From Strongylocentrotus droebachiensis (Eukaryota; Echinodermata; Echinoidea; Camarodonta; Strongylocentrotidae), in contig JAVYIG010000316.1 of the NCBI GenBank assembly GCA_035222895.1, positions 248,001-312,000 on the forward strand: a DNA stretch of 64,000 bases, given 5' to 3'. Positions 45,788 through 58,394 of the stretch are shown in pieces. The notes beneath the pieces were generated by a model that saw nothing but the letters and a program-made list of their open reading frames with translations, searched no databases and was not told where the DNA came from. Within the stretch, counting starts at the first letter, position 1; every line of letters begins with the position of its first letter. The position numbers and the translations under genes were made by a program.

Positions 45788-48700
45788 ATGGAAGGTGACT
45801 GGGGGGACTACGAGCAGGAGGACTATGGGGACATGATGATGGAAGACTATCTTCCAACCTTGGAGGACCTTGAAGCAATGGGCATCGACACTGAGCAGCT
45901 CCGGGACCTTCCTGACGAAGCCCTCTACCAGCTGCTTCAGCAGTACATGATGGCTGGCAACCAGATGGGTGGAGACATGTATGAAGATTATGGTCCAGGC
46001 GTAGATATGGGAGCAGAGCAGGATTTCTCATATGTTCAGCATCTTCAAGATTGTACAATGCCTGTCGCTCTGCAGGCAATTCAACTCATGATACCTCTCT
46101 TTCTGCTCTGTGGAAGCTTGAGGTTGTCTGCATTACTAGGTAAGTTCTTTGGTCCAGTCACGGATCCAGGATTTTGGGATAGAGGGGGCTTATGCACTAT
46201 GGCCCCGTTGCACAAAACATACCATTGATGGTAACTTTGCCATCAATCGTAACTACCATGGAAACCTTGATTTTGATTGGCTGTTAAGCCCTGTTACCAT
46301 GGTAGTTGCTATTGATGGCAAAATTACCATCAATGGTAAGTTTTATGCAACGTGGCCTAGATCTATATATCTGAAAAGTAATTGAGACTTTTTTCATAAA
46401 ACTGCATTTGCTTTTCTATGGAAGCTTGAGCTGCACTTTTAGAAGAAGAGAAGAAAACTTTATGACACTTTGTCGTCAAAATGATTGCTTTAATAATGGC
46501 TTCATTGGCTTATTTGTTACTTACAGTCCTTATTGATGGTAATGGGTGAAACTTCTTTGCATAAAGTTATGGCTGTACAACACGTGCTCCAGGAACAATT
46601 GATTTGTGGAAATACTGTACACTAAGCGTATCGCTAACTCCAAGTGCTTGACCAACATTAAACCTAATCTAAAACCTAACTGCAACCTTTACCAAACCCT
46701 TTATCTACATGTATGATGAAATAAAGTCTGGAGCACAAGTTTTACAAATAATCACACTCACATCTCATTTGAAATCAAATGTTTTCTGTTTTTTCTCTTG
46801 CCTAACTAAATTCAGAAATCCCCATAAGTATTCTTCACATGGTATGTGCATGTTCCGGTCTCTATCTGATATGGATAACATTCCAGACGGAAGCTGCATA
46901 CATTGTTTGTCTAGCTGTACTTGGATACCTTCTTCTTCTCATCCTAATGCTCAGTGGTGTCAAGCAGAAAGGACCTATCTCCGCCATTTTGTGCATCGCA
47001 ACTGTTACTTCATGGTAAGGATTCGTATCAGTGTTCTTGAAAGTTGATTGAGCTGAAAAAGAAGAAGAATGTGGAGGAGGAAGAAGAGGAAGAAAGAAGA
47101 AGAGGAAGAAAGAAGAAGAGGAAGAAAGAAGAAGAGGAAATAAGGAGAAAGAGGAGAAGAAGATAAAAAGATGATAAAGGAGAAGGTGGAGAAGAAGAAA
47201 TAGAGAAGAAAAAGTAGAACAACAAAGGAAGAAAAAAAATGGGAAAAAAAAAATTCTTTTGGTTTTCTTTTTAAATGCAAACCACATGCAGCCTTTACCT
47301 TGGTTAAAAAAAGAAGAGAGGGAGAAGAAAAGGGGTGAAATTGACATTTGTATCAGTATACGGTTTAGACATTTGTATCAGTACAATAGCATTTTGATAA
47401 TTTGTACATTTTCCTGTCTTGTATCTGTAGGGAGTTGTTCTTGGCTGATCCAGTAAGTTGGCACAAAGTGAGAGGTGAGTTCTCTGAGAATGACTTTCAC
47501 TATATTTAAACATCTGTGGTAGGCTTGAGTCGAAACGGGTCCCCGCCCGGGCCCCGACCGTCGAGCTGAAACCCGGTTTTTGGTTTTCGGGTTTCGGGTT
47601 TTTCAAAATTAAATTTCACACTGATATTTTGAAATATAGAACTAAAAATATGCAATTCACAAACTTATATTTCAATATAATCAAATAAATATGCTTTAGA
47701 AATAAATGGATATTGTTTCAGTTGACGGTAGATGTTTTAGTTGTCATGCTTGCAGCGCAGTAGGCTAGCTATAGAATACGGCAGTGCAGCTCGCAGAGAG
47801 GGAAAAAAATAGTCACGTGAATATCACGTGATCTCAGGCCCGCGCTTTTTTCCTCTCTCTGCTGCATACTGCCCTCTACAGTCTACTGCATGACAACTAC
47901 GTCTCATTTCAAAATGATGGCTAGCTGAACTCGATATCGAGTACGTAGCTCATGAAATATCATTATTTCTGTAAGATAATATGAATATCTATAGTATTAT
48001 TTGTCAAAGCAAATAACTATTTTACGGTAATTTTGTTGAATTGGAGTCCCTCAAAGTCTTAAGTGATGTTTTTTAATCGGTTTAATGCTTATTGTTCCGA
48101 TCAGGTCGGATGACGGTGTAGGGATGTAAACATGCATATCAAGCTTGACTCGTAACATCTGCTTGCCGTTATACACGCATTTTTAGAACGAACGAAAGGC
48201 ACTTCGATGTTATTTCAAGAGCTTTAATTTATTTTCCTTCCTCAAACTATCAAGGGTAAATCATTATATTGTGGATATAATTTGACAATTAAATTAATGC
48301 CTTGAGTATTACGATTTAATTGCAATAGTCTGATCAACATTTTAGTCTTCTGTGTGGCACTTTCTTGCTCTGTTTACAGTGGGTCATAGATCTATTTCCA
48401 CTTCCGTTTCTGAACGCACTCGATCGGTACCACGAAGCGTGATTCCTTTCTTGCAGCCTCAATTTTAGAGCGATAAAAACACCTACCGTCAACTGAAACG
48501 ATATCTATTTATTTTTTAAAGCATCTTAATTTAATTCAATTGATTATTTTATTGTTTTGAAAGCAGTAACTGTCCTTTCCGTCGCATTATTAGAACAGCA
48601 ACTTAGTCTAACTCCCGCCGCTGCATGCACACGATTTTTAGTGTCAGTGCAGTGGTGAAAATTTCGGGTACCCGGTCCCCGCCCGAAATTTTCAAGTCAA

Positions 48701-51700
48701 ACCCGGGTTCGGCAAAACCCGTGATGACTCAGGCCTAATCTGTGGCAATTAATAGGTCAACTGATTTTACCATTCACTTACTCTGGACTTGGTTGAAACA
48801 CCAATTAATGTGTGTTCAAAGCTCGCAAGCAGCAAACTTATTGTGTTTATTCATGGGTCAAAATTCATGATAATGAGTCTTCTTTTAAAGGGATCTGGTA
48901 ACTTTGTCTTAGATCCTTTTAAAAAAATCCTTGATTTAGCTCATGCTGCAATGATAATTATAAACCTTTAGGTCAGTCAGGAATCCCATGACTTTTACAA
49001 GCCGATTGCCTGTCTGATTATCAAGATATTTATGATTGAAAATCGAAATCAAACTTTGCCAAACAGTTTTCATATTAAACACTACAATCTATTGGGGAAA
49101 ACGAGTATGGTAAAACTGGGCACTCAAAGGTTTTACTTTTTTGAGGCACTTCATGATCATTTTAAAGCGCAATTTTTCAGGGCTTCAATATAACACCATA
49201 TCACAGACACTGATAACACGTAGGGCCGTGCAGCTCAGATTTAACATTGTTAAACAATCCCTTTAATACATGGCAGTTGTTCTGAAGTTGGTTAAGGGTA
49301 ATATTGATTGTCGCTCCCTTTGTTTATGCAGGTGCGCAGATGATTTTAATGATGAAGGTGATATCAGTGGGTTTTGATCTAGACCAAGGGACATTGTCCA
49401 GTCTACCTGGCCCATTGGAATACTGTGGCTATACCTTCTGTGTTGGGACGTCTATCTTTGGGCCATGGGTGAGCTTCACCAGCTACATGACCATGCTGCA
49501 ACCACACCAACCGGTAAGGCTGTCAGCTTTCATTGCACCAAAGATCACCTTTAGTGGCTTGTTCACACATGGCTCAGGGGGGTGTTTCAAAAGGCCAAGA
49601 TTGACTTTAAGTTGGACTTAACTATGGCAGACCGTTCATGCCACTGTTTGCTCTCACCATTCACTGGCAATAGTCTTTCAAGGGACGTACAAATCATGGT
49701 CACACATCTACACAAATGAGAGAGACCAATGGTGAGAGCAACCAGTGGCATGAATGGCCTGCCATATTTAAGTCCAACTTAAAGTCAATCTTATATTAGT
49801 CTTTGTGAAACACTCCCCAGGAACCATCATGATATTTTCTTCACTTGTAAATGAATGGCAAGTGAGGATGAATGAAAGTAACTTGTGAACAACAAAGGTC
49901 CTATGTGTACTCTGCGTTACATGATGCAGAAACATGAAGCGTATTAAGGTTACATCATTTGATGAAGACAAAAACCTGGTGTGGTTACCTGTGTCATACG
50001 TGAACAACTTATTACTTACTATATGTATTTTGCTACATGTTATTCTCTTTATATTTCCAACAGAGTAAACTGTTTTAACCCCTATTTTCTGCCAATTTTT
50101 GAGAAGTTAAGACTGGATTAATGTAAAATTCTTGAAGTTTTAATTGGTCATTCTAGGGCAAACGCAGCTTAATGTATAAGAAGAATTTCTCAGGACATAA
50201 AGGGTTTAAACATTTTTCAACCATCACCTTAAAGTTGATACTCTAAGACAATCCCAAATACTGAGATAATTACATAAATAGAAAGCTTTTAACCTCCATA
50301 ATGGTGTCCACCCGACAAAACAAGTTTAGAATAATGAATTTATTCGAGTAAACCATACCAAAATATCTAAGTCTGAAACCCGGAAGTGCACGTAGAGTCG
50401 GGCCTCTATCCGTGACGTCACGAACGGGAGTCATGGGCTCAGTGAGAGTGAATGGCAGTGATATCCCTACGTAAATGCTATCCTGTCAGAGCTTAGATTT
50501 GTTGTTGTTACGGAGTATATTTGATGGATTTTCTGTTTTCATTTGAATGAAGAATAACGAAGCAACATTTTCCAGTCGCTGATTTCTTTTTTATCCTCAT
50601 ATTCACCTATTTGGTAGAGATTTAAGACGAGTTTACTGCGCTTAGGAATTAAAGTTAAATCGTGCACTTATGAATAGGCGGATGCATTATATTGTCATCA
50701 GATGTACATGAGCAGTTTTGTAAAACGAATAGGTCTAGAACTATGATAGTACTTATCATAGATGTGTGTGACTGCCTCAAAAAAGGATACAGTACCAGTT
50801 AAACATTTTATGTTGTAAAATATCAAACTTGAACGAGATCATGCAAGCGCGCTTCCTCTATAATATTTTGGCGAGTGATGCGGCTCTTGCATGAACGTTC
50901 GTGGAGCGAGCAGAATCGGGAGGTAAGACCAAGCCGCTGCTCTAGGCGCTGCTTGCTTGTGATGGAACGTACGTGCGCTAGTTATATGTTTATCGGCAAT
51001 TGCAAGAGAATGAAAGCGACATTGCCAGCTAAGAAAAACAACTAACAAAGACTTGCTCCTGACAACCGGTGTCAGAATTGGTAGATGAAGGATCTTCAGG
51101 GCCAAGGAAGGCGAAAGACATGGGAAAAAGGAAGAAGAAACCATCGGGAGATCGCTGTAGTGTATGGTAATGAACTGTGCATGGGTAGACAGCTACTGTT
51201 TACTCCGTGCCTGGGCCGATTTCAACACCAAAACAAAAATTACATGGTGAAAATATCGACTAATAGCACATCGTTGGCATGTATATGTCATAATTTTTAA
51301 AAGGGGAATTGATATTAATACTATGAAGTACTAGGGGAAGGTAAAGAATTGTACATAGAATTATGATTTATTAGACTTTTCAGCCTTTGAAACAAAAATA
51401 TGCAGAAAATCGTATCACTCTGCACATGTTTGCTATGGAACATCCGGGTACGTGAATATACTCTCTCCCGGACGTGAGGTCATAAATAGTAGACCAGCGT
51501 CGTGACTGATTTTCTATGCAAAGAGAGGCGGATATTTTAGACATTTCAATTGAGGATTTCGAGTAGACAGAATTTTTTGTGATATACTAAGTAATTGAAA
51601 AACTTAAAAATAACATATACTTGCCGTAGGTAACAAATTAAGGGACATTTATTTGCTTAGAGTATCAACTTTAAATTATTTGTTGATCCCTCGACCAGTG

Positions 51701-54700
51701 CTAAGTATCAACTTTATTTTCATGTGCCATCATTTCTGTCATTCCTTCAATCAAATTTGCGCATAGCCATTTGACAAAAGTGTAATTTAACTAACAAATT
51801 GTTCAAACCTTTAACTTTTTTTACCTTGAACTTTTATGAATTGTCATCAACAAATTTGTACAACTCACCAAAATCCATTGCCATGCTTCAAATTATTGCA
51901 TTACGGCATGACACTTCCACAAATCTGGACCAGTTGCAAAATTGGCAAAAGTTGAATTGCTTTTGAAAATCTCCGGTTTTACAGTAAGTCATTATAACTT
52001 GTAATGACCTCCTTTGAAAATATTTCACCTTTTTCCTGACCCTCAGAATCTACGATGGTTCCTCCATGTCCTTACCAGTTCATTCTTGGCTATCCTCTGT
52101 CTTCTCATATCAGTCTGTATAACACCAATTCTCTTTGTCGGCCATGATGCAAGGTAGGTATTTAGTGATACACCCGAATGTTTACCCTTTCAGTGTTGTA
52201 GAAGCTTGTAGCTGCCCTATATACTGTAACGATCCGCTCCGCGGTCGTGACGTAACAAAGAGGCCAAACTTAATTTGAGTCATTGATTGTTGTTTTTGAG
52301 CGCGTCATACACCGACGCACAATGTTTACGTTAATAATTTGCATACGAGCGCTTGACATTCGGATCTTTTATTGAGATGCCAAGATGTTAAACTGTAATT
52401 GTTTATCAATATATCACATGAATTTGGATGGAAAGTTGTTTAGACAATGTAACTTGTTAATATTTACTGCAACTGATATGTCATGCAGAGTGTTGTATTT
52501 AATTAATGGTAAAATAAGAGATTTACTTAGATATTCTGCTCTGAACTAGCACAGTCTTCATGTTAAGTCCATTCTCGCTGCGCGTGTGCTTTCCAAGATC
52601 GCTTAGCGCATCGTTTCCCCAACGTCCGCATTATGCCTTTATAACCCGTAACATTTCGTAAACGCAAGGAGTTGGCATTGGGCGCTCGTCGGGATAACAG
52701 CTATTTAGTCTCTCCCTGGAAATTCCCCCCCCCCCCCCCCCCGGCCCCCCAAAGAACTTGGAATTGGGCGCTCGTCGGAACCACATATAAGCTCTATCTC
52801 CCTCCCTGGAAACCCTCTCATAGCCGTTTAAGGAACTACACGTTATATTTACAACTGGAATATGAAGGTACAGAACGAAGCAGATGCTGGAATTAAGATG
52901 GACCAATTAAGATGCTGGAATTAATGAACCACTATTATTAAGACGCAGGAATATGCTAAGTCCACCTCTCCCCATATGATGCCATGGAATTAAACTAAGA
53001 CGGAAAACTCCCAAGTCCCATAAATCCCTATGAATCATTGCCCTTCACTTTATTACATGTATTAGAATATAAGAACGACAATCATATAAATGCATTAAGT
53101 ATAACTATGAGCACAAGGTATTTGTGACAGTGGTAATAGAAAGATGTTGTAAATATTTGAAGTACATGCATTAATAAAAGTTGACCATTTTCTTTTGTCT
53201 TGAAACTGAAATTATGAGTCTATAAACACTTTGTCTTTCTTCTTAACTGGTACTCCGTCATAGTCGTATATTTCGACGAAACGAACGTAAATAAGTATTG
53301 TAGCTTCCCCCGTCTTTTCTTCAAATAAAAGAAAAGATCCAATTACTTTAACCGCTCGGACATTATAAATAAAATGTCGGCTGACGAATATCCTGACAGA
53401 TATAAAGAATCAGTTTCCCCAGCTGGGAATGAGAGCAATCCCGACGTAGAGGTCGAGGTTGAAGACGGAGGCGGGGGCGGCCGCCACAATACATATGATG
53501 TTTCTAACATTTTTGAACAAATAGTACCTTGTCTGTCTTCCAGTCATTCAAGATATTGGGAAGTAAAATATTAGGAAATGTGCCGATATCACGACAAATA
53601 TTGAAAATAAACAATATATGTCTGATTAATGTTAAAATTTAGTTTAAAAAAGTTAGTTCAACTGTAAGGATAAAAGGAAATATTAGTGTTCTGGAAATGA
53701 AACAAATTGGATGTTCTCATATTGGTTCTAATGTATTTAGATTTCAATGCATTTCATTGAGTTGATATGGAACATAAACTCCAACATACGGTAGTCATCT
53801 ATGTTGAATAGTTCAAGACAGTAAAGTAGGACCAGTCTGCAAGACCTCGGGGAGGGGGGAATCCCCAGTAGACTTTATGTATTTACAAATTTGCAGGCAT
53901 AATTATATGTTAAGAACAGCATTGTATTCTACTCTTGAACTATTCAGTTGTTTTGTCCTCTTCCCAATTCAAATGTTTTGCATGTTGTGTGTTTACAACA
54001 AGGATTTCTGGGTACCTGCTCCTACATAAGGATTCATCATTTGGATGTATTTTCTGCATTGCGTATGTAAACAAAATAAATTTCCATTTATGATTTGAAG
54101 TAATGAATTGAATTGAAATGAATCTGTTTGCCTACAGTTTGTCATCAGTGTGAATAACTGAAGTAACTTTAGAATGTACATTCCACTTCTAAATGTTGCT
54201 TATTTTACTATTCTATTTAACATTAAGTGATGTCTTCATTTTATTGTTCATTTTGTTTTTGTTATAGGTGGTTACTTGCATACAGCGATGCAGCTTCATT
54301 CCGATATAGCCATTACTTTGTGAGTTATCTGTCTACCGCCTCCAGTGTGCTAGCTGGATATGGTGCTGTTAAAGACAGTGATGGAAATACCAATTGGTGA
54401 GACTATAGAGATATTTTACTTTGTAGGCAAGCCCAAAGTGTGTTGTCATTTTTTACCAAGAAAAACAAAAGATAAACAAAAAAATAAACAAACAATTCAT
54501 TTTTGATTCAAGCTCTAGTAAGGCTGTCAACTTGATAGATTATACTAAGTGCATATTTTTAATGATGATGAGGAGGAGGATTGTAACATATGGGTGAAAA
54601 TAGCTTAGAGTTGCCTTTATTGAAATGTTTTGTTGTTGATTGGAATGCATTACTCTCCTTTGTTTGATGTGTAGAATACCATGATTCTTCTTTATTCCTT

Positions 54701-57479
54701 TATTTTTTAAATTATTATCATTATTATTATTAATATTTGTTTTGAGGGGTAGGGGAAAGGGGCTGGGGCAATATTGCTATATACAAATAGAGATATGTAC
54801 AAGAATGATGTTACAGTCAGGTTACTGAGTGGCCAATTTGAAAGTTCAGAGAATGCTGTATGAAATCATATTTTTGTGCAAACACCTATTGAAAAGTTTG
54901 AAGCACACACCGGTAATGATTAAGTTTCTATGTTTGCTTTGGACTTTGTTTTTGTTGTGTATTTTATACATGAATGTCTCTCATGTCATTTGAAATGCTG
55001 ACTTATGCATCTTTCTATATTTATAGGGAGTTTTCTGTGGCCAAGCCGCTTCATATAGAGCTGCCAAGGTCACTAGTTGAGGTGGTAACTAATTGGAACC
55101 TGCCCATGCATTATTGGCTGAAAAATTGTAAGCACTGTTTATCTGTGACATGTAAACTCCCTGTAGTGAGTTTGAAAAGGCATGGGGTATAATGAGCTGT
55201 CATGACCTCCACTCCCACCCCCACATAATCAGAACCCCCCCCCCCCCCCCCAATTAAAAATAAATATCTTGTCCATCTCATTTATATAGCTTATAACAAT
55301 TGAACTTTCTATCTGGAGGCTTTCAATAACACAATGTGGCAGCCTTACTGAAAACGCTGTAAGGCTAAAACATGGTGTTATCAAAAGCCTTCCATTGTGA
55401 ATACTCACTTTATACCATTGAAACTTACAAAGAACATCTAACAATTGAATTATTATACTTCATCACACTAACAGTTCATACAACCCCTTGTTTCTTGCGT
55501 GTACACATTGCTCAGTGTACACGCAAATAATGCTATATAAACCCATACTCCATTTCCTTGCCCCCAATGTACATATACACAGCTTTGATAAACAATTATG
55601 CCACATGTTACAAACCACCATATTGGTTCAGTGATACCCACTGCTCTACTGTGTATAGCTTTCTTGTACAGTAACACACATAAAAAAAGTTGAAGGGGGG
55701 GGGGGGTTTGAACTTACCCCCCCCCCCCCACGGAGCAAAATGTCAATTTTTTTAATTTCGAGACCAAACCCCCCCCCCCCCCCCCGCTTATTCAACGGCT
55801 GGCTGAGTCGTAGGGATTTTTTTGGGGGACCAACAAAAAAAGGGGGTCCTCTTCCAAGAAGCCAGGGGCAGTATTCAGAAACCGTTATATATGTGATATT
55901 GTTGTATCGTGACCTGATCCAAGCCATTACAAAAAGATTGATATTCTGAGTGACGTTTTTGTTCTTACTGATTTTTCCTCTAAGTTAATTTAAAGGTCTT
56001 CCTTTCTCTCTCGTTACCACTTTGGATCAGTATTTAATTGAGATTGTGAGTAAGAAAGAAATGTAGACATTAAATGTATTGATGAAGTTATGCATGAATT
56101 TTAATTGTTGTATTTCTCATTCTCCACATTATTTGTAGATGTTTTCAAAACAAGTAGAAAACTCGGAAACTTTGTTGCAGTACTCATGACATATGCTATC
56201 AGCTCAGTTCTTCATGTAAGTTTAATGCAATTCATTTAAATTATGATTTCATGCAATGTACAATGTACAACATACCTGGAATGTCTTTTATCGTTCATTT
56301 CATACCAAAATGAGAAAAATCTCTTGACTAATGTCATCAATTTCAAACCTATCCAAGAAAGCAGTCATTAGAAGAATAACAAATCTCCAATGTTAAAGAG
56401 ATAGAATGATATAAAAAAATAAAAAAAATAATAGTATTGTTGACAGCCAGACAATGAGCAAAATTGGTTGCATTCATTTTCCATCTCAATTTCCATTTCC
56501 ATATGGATATGTATTGGAGATCTAATACATGGATAAGTGTGTTTGCAAATTGTGAAAGTTTCTTCGAAGAGCACTTTGATTCAACAGAGATTATTCCATG
56601 TATTAGAGAGGACTTTCAATATGTTTCACAAAAGTATCGTTCATTCTTTTGCAAACATTGTGGTGCAATACTCCTTTCTAAAGCACTCGCCTCTGACAGC
56701 AAAGTCAGCAAAGGTCTCTGATTCATGCTAGGACCCATCAGTAACAGAGGTATGAAATAGGCATAAGTGATTATAGTGCATTGCTATACCAATCTAATTG
56801 TTTTAAGCAGCTATCCTTGAAACATAGGACCACTGAAGTTGTTTTAAATTTTCGCCACTTGCCTTTCAAAATTTCACTATATTTCTAACTAATTTATCAT
56901 GATATTTCTTTTATATTCAGGGTCTTAATTTTCAGTTGGCGGCTGTGCTTCTTTCTCTGGGGTTCTATTCATATTCAGAATATGGTAAGACATTTCCAAA
57001 TTCAGTCCCTAAAACTTGTTAGCATATGATGTGGTGAAATAACATGTAAACCACAATACAACAGGAACATTACTGTATGCCAGATGTCTGCGCTCCACCT
57101 GAATCCACATATTACAAGAAATTTGCTGGTATATATGGTTAGAATTCTGATAGGATTAATTAATTTGAATTTCTGGAAAATAAAGGAAAATGCCTATTAA
57201 CTTGATTAGTTACATGTATGTAGTGCAGAATTTTCTACATGAAATACATTTTCATGTCATTAAGAATAAGATGTTGGAGAGGTCCTGGTTTCATTGGCTG
57301 TTAAATGAGTGTTGTCTTTGATAATCAGTGGAAGGGTTTTTCTTTTTTTCTTTCTAATATCATTTCTTTTATTCATATCTTTCTCTCTAATAGTATTCAG
57401 ACAGAAATTAGCTGATATATTCAATGCCTGCATTAAGGCAAGGAGATGTAGAGGAGAGTGCACACATCACTATAAGAGT
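45788..57479 (+). CDS. PORCN: Porcupine, Wnt O-acyltransferase (MBOAT family), last exon missing
   Basis: Transfers palmitoleate to a conserved Ser of Wnt proteins in the ER membrane, needed for Wnt secretion. Exons: 45788-46139, 46816-47014, 47431-47474, 49332-49513, 52047-52153, 54268-54396, 55027-55127, 56139-56215, 56921-56984, 57394-57479; all junctions are GT-AG and in phase, giving 447 codons with no stop. Signature parts: [60 protein letters not shown] with Asn362 and [15 protein letters not shown] with His397, the catalytic Asn/His pair of the family. Several hydrophobic membrane segments are visible. The C-terminal roughly 80 residues are not found before the window ends. The N-terminus has about 85 acidic residues before the first membrane helix, longer than in vertebrates. 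The ATG at 45788 sits 7 bases after an acceptor (AATTCCAG), implying an upstream non-coding exon. Confidence 0.93.
46148..46190. mobile_element. Solo end of the GGATCCAGG element
   Basis: CAGTCACGGATCCAGGATTT followed by a GGGGG-containing stretch matches the left end of the element at 6778. Only the end is present. Confidence 0.45.
46199..46359. mobile_element. Palindromic MITE, complete copy, PORCN intron 1
   Basis: The left end GGCCCCGTTGCACAAAAC and the right end GTTTTATGCAACGTGGCC pair with few mismatches. Inner arms ATACCATTGATGGTAA and TTACCATCAATGGTAAG extend the fold, so nearly the whole 160 bp is self-complementary. A partial relative is at 6226-6330. Confidence 0.75.
47056..47240. 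repeat. Purine-rich (GAA/GAAGAG)n repeat, PORCN intron 2
   Basis: AGAAGAGGAAGAA-type units over about 180 bases; the antisense Ser/Phe/Leu frames here are artefacts. Confidence 0.9.
47520..48737. mobile_element. hAT-like non-autonomous transposon (1218 bp), PORCN intron 3
   Basis: The ends are inverted, TAGGCTTGAGTC against TAGGCCTGAGTC, both followed by ACGGGT-type sequence. They are flanked by a perfect 8-bp direct repeat ATCTGTGG (47512-47519 and 48738-48745), the target size of hAT elements. A second, inner inverted pair GTTTCAGTTGACGGTAG lies near 47717 and 48485, so the element can fold back. No transposase is encoded. Confidence 0.82.
49577..49818. mobile_element. MITE of 242 bp, PORCN intron 4
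   Basis: Long imperfect inverted arms: GGGGGGTGTTTCA, then GATTGACTTTAAGTTGGACT and TGGCA.(A/G)CC.TTCATGCCACTG on both strands. AGG may be a 3-bp flanking duplication. Confidence 0.75.
50233..51670. mobile_element. TTAA-flanked element (1438 bp), PORCN intron 4
   Basis: Inverted ends AGTTGATACTCTAAG and CTTAGAGTATCAACT, each bordered by TTAA (50229-50232 and 51671-51674). TTAA targets are used by piggyBac and Kolobok elements. The interior has CG-rich patches but no transposase frame, so it would be non-autonomous. A further TAAGTATCAACTTTA word lies just outside at about 51701. Confidence 0.65.
52664..52815 (+). repeat. Tandem duplication around a C run, PORCN intron 5
   Basis: GGCATTGGGCGCTCGTCGG at about 52673 and GGAATTGGGCGCTCGTCGG at about 52759, each followed by a CTCCCTGGAAA segment. 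The first copy ends in a long C run. Confidence 0.75.
53374..53574 (+). CDS. Small 66-codon frame in PORCN intron 5, doubtful
   Basis: Begins [20 protein letters not shown], acidic with a Gly run, and ends with a stop at 53572-53574. A TATAAATAAA word lies just before the ATG. The composition is more protein-like than the surrounding intron, but no family is recognised. It could be a transposon remnant, a misread exon or chance. Confidence 0.2.
   Translation: MSADEYPDRYKESVSPAGNESNPDVEVEVEDGGGGGRHNTYDVSNIFEQIVPCLSSSHSRYWEVKY
55692..55870. mobile_element. G-tract element copy, PORCN intron 7
   Basis: Long G and C runs enclose CTTATTCAACGGCTGGCTGA and GTCGTAGGGATTTTTTTGGG, the same modules as at 6778-7322 and 23866-24037. 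Confidence 0.5.
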
Positions 57480-58139
57480 GTAAGTAGTTTTCTGTAAAGG
57501 TTGGGTGACATCCAAATATTAGTTGATTCCTGTTGATGTGCAGGGCTGCATACAAGTCATATTTTTTTATTGAGAGATCTAAATATGTTGAGTAGATTTT
57601 TTAATATTTCTTACAATAATTTTCTCAGACCTGCTAAGCTCCAACCTAAAAAAAATGCTCCAGGTTTAATTCATCTTGTAACATCATCTGTCACTCTTTA
57701 GTGAGCTAACAAGAGACAGTGGTGTGTAACTTCCCCCAGCTCAGTACATGCTCACAAAAGAATTGCATTCTTTCATACAATACGTCCACATTACCTTTCT
57801 TTTCCTCGTGATGCTACAGCACCTCTGACATAGCAACTCCTATGTTGGTATTGTATCAGTATGGTCTATTGTAAACAGGTGATTCCGCAGATATTAGAAC
57901 GATCAATCTCATTGAATGAATTCACACAGTTCGGACCACTTTGGTCATTTTGATTGTTGGCTAGCATTTTGCTGCACTGCACTGGTTGAAACATGTCGAC
58001 CCGTGAGCTGATAAAAACAGCCTGTCACGTCTTGCCTGTGGGGGTGCTGATAATTGTGAATCCTCTGTATTACCGGTACATATTCACATATTAAAATTGA
58101 TATTAATTATTTTCTTTATCCATGCCTTTCTTTCATACC

Positions 58140-58330
58140 CTATCCATTTCCTCTCTTCCTCTTTCTCTCTCTTTCTTTTTCTTTCTCTCTCTTCTCTTTT
58201 TTTCTTTCTCTCTCTTGCTCTCTCCCCCTCCCTCCACCTCTCTCCCCCTCCCTACACCTCTCTCCCCTCCCTCTACCTCTCTCTCTCCCTCCACACACAC
58301 ACCCCACCCCCTCTCTCTCTCTCTCTTTCA
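58140..58330. repeat. CT-rich low-complexity tract
   Basis: CTCTTTCT and CCCTCC repeats over about 190 bases at the left border of the satellites, downstream of PORCN exon 10. Confidence 0.85.
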
Positions 58331-58394
58331 CACCCACATTCCCTGGATGATCCACCATGCCTGCACCTACAGTTCCGCCTGCGATCAACGTCAC

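Noticed and set aside
46862-47347. Minus-strand 161-codon frame
   Set aside because: Antisense to PORCN exon 2 and the GAA repeat.
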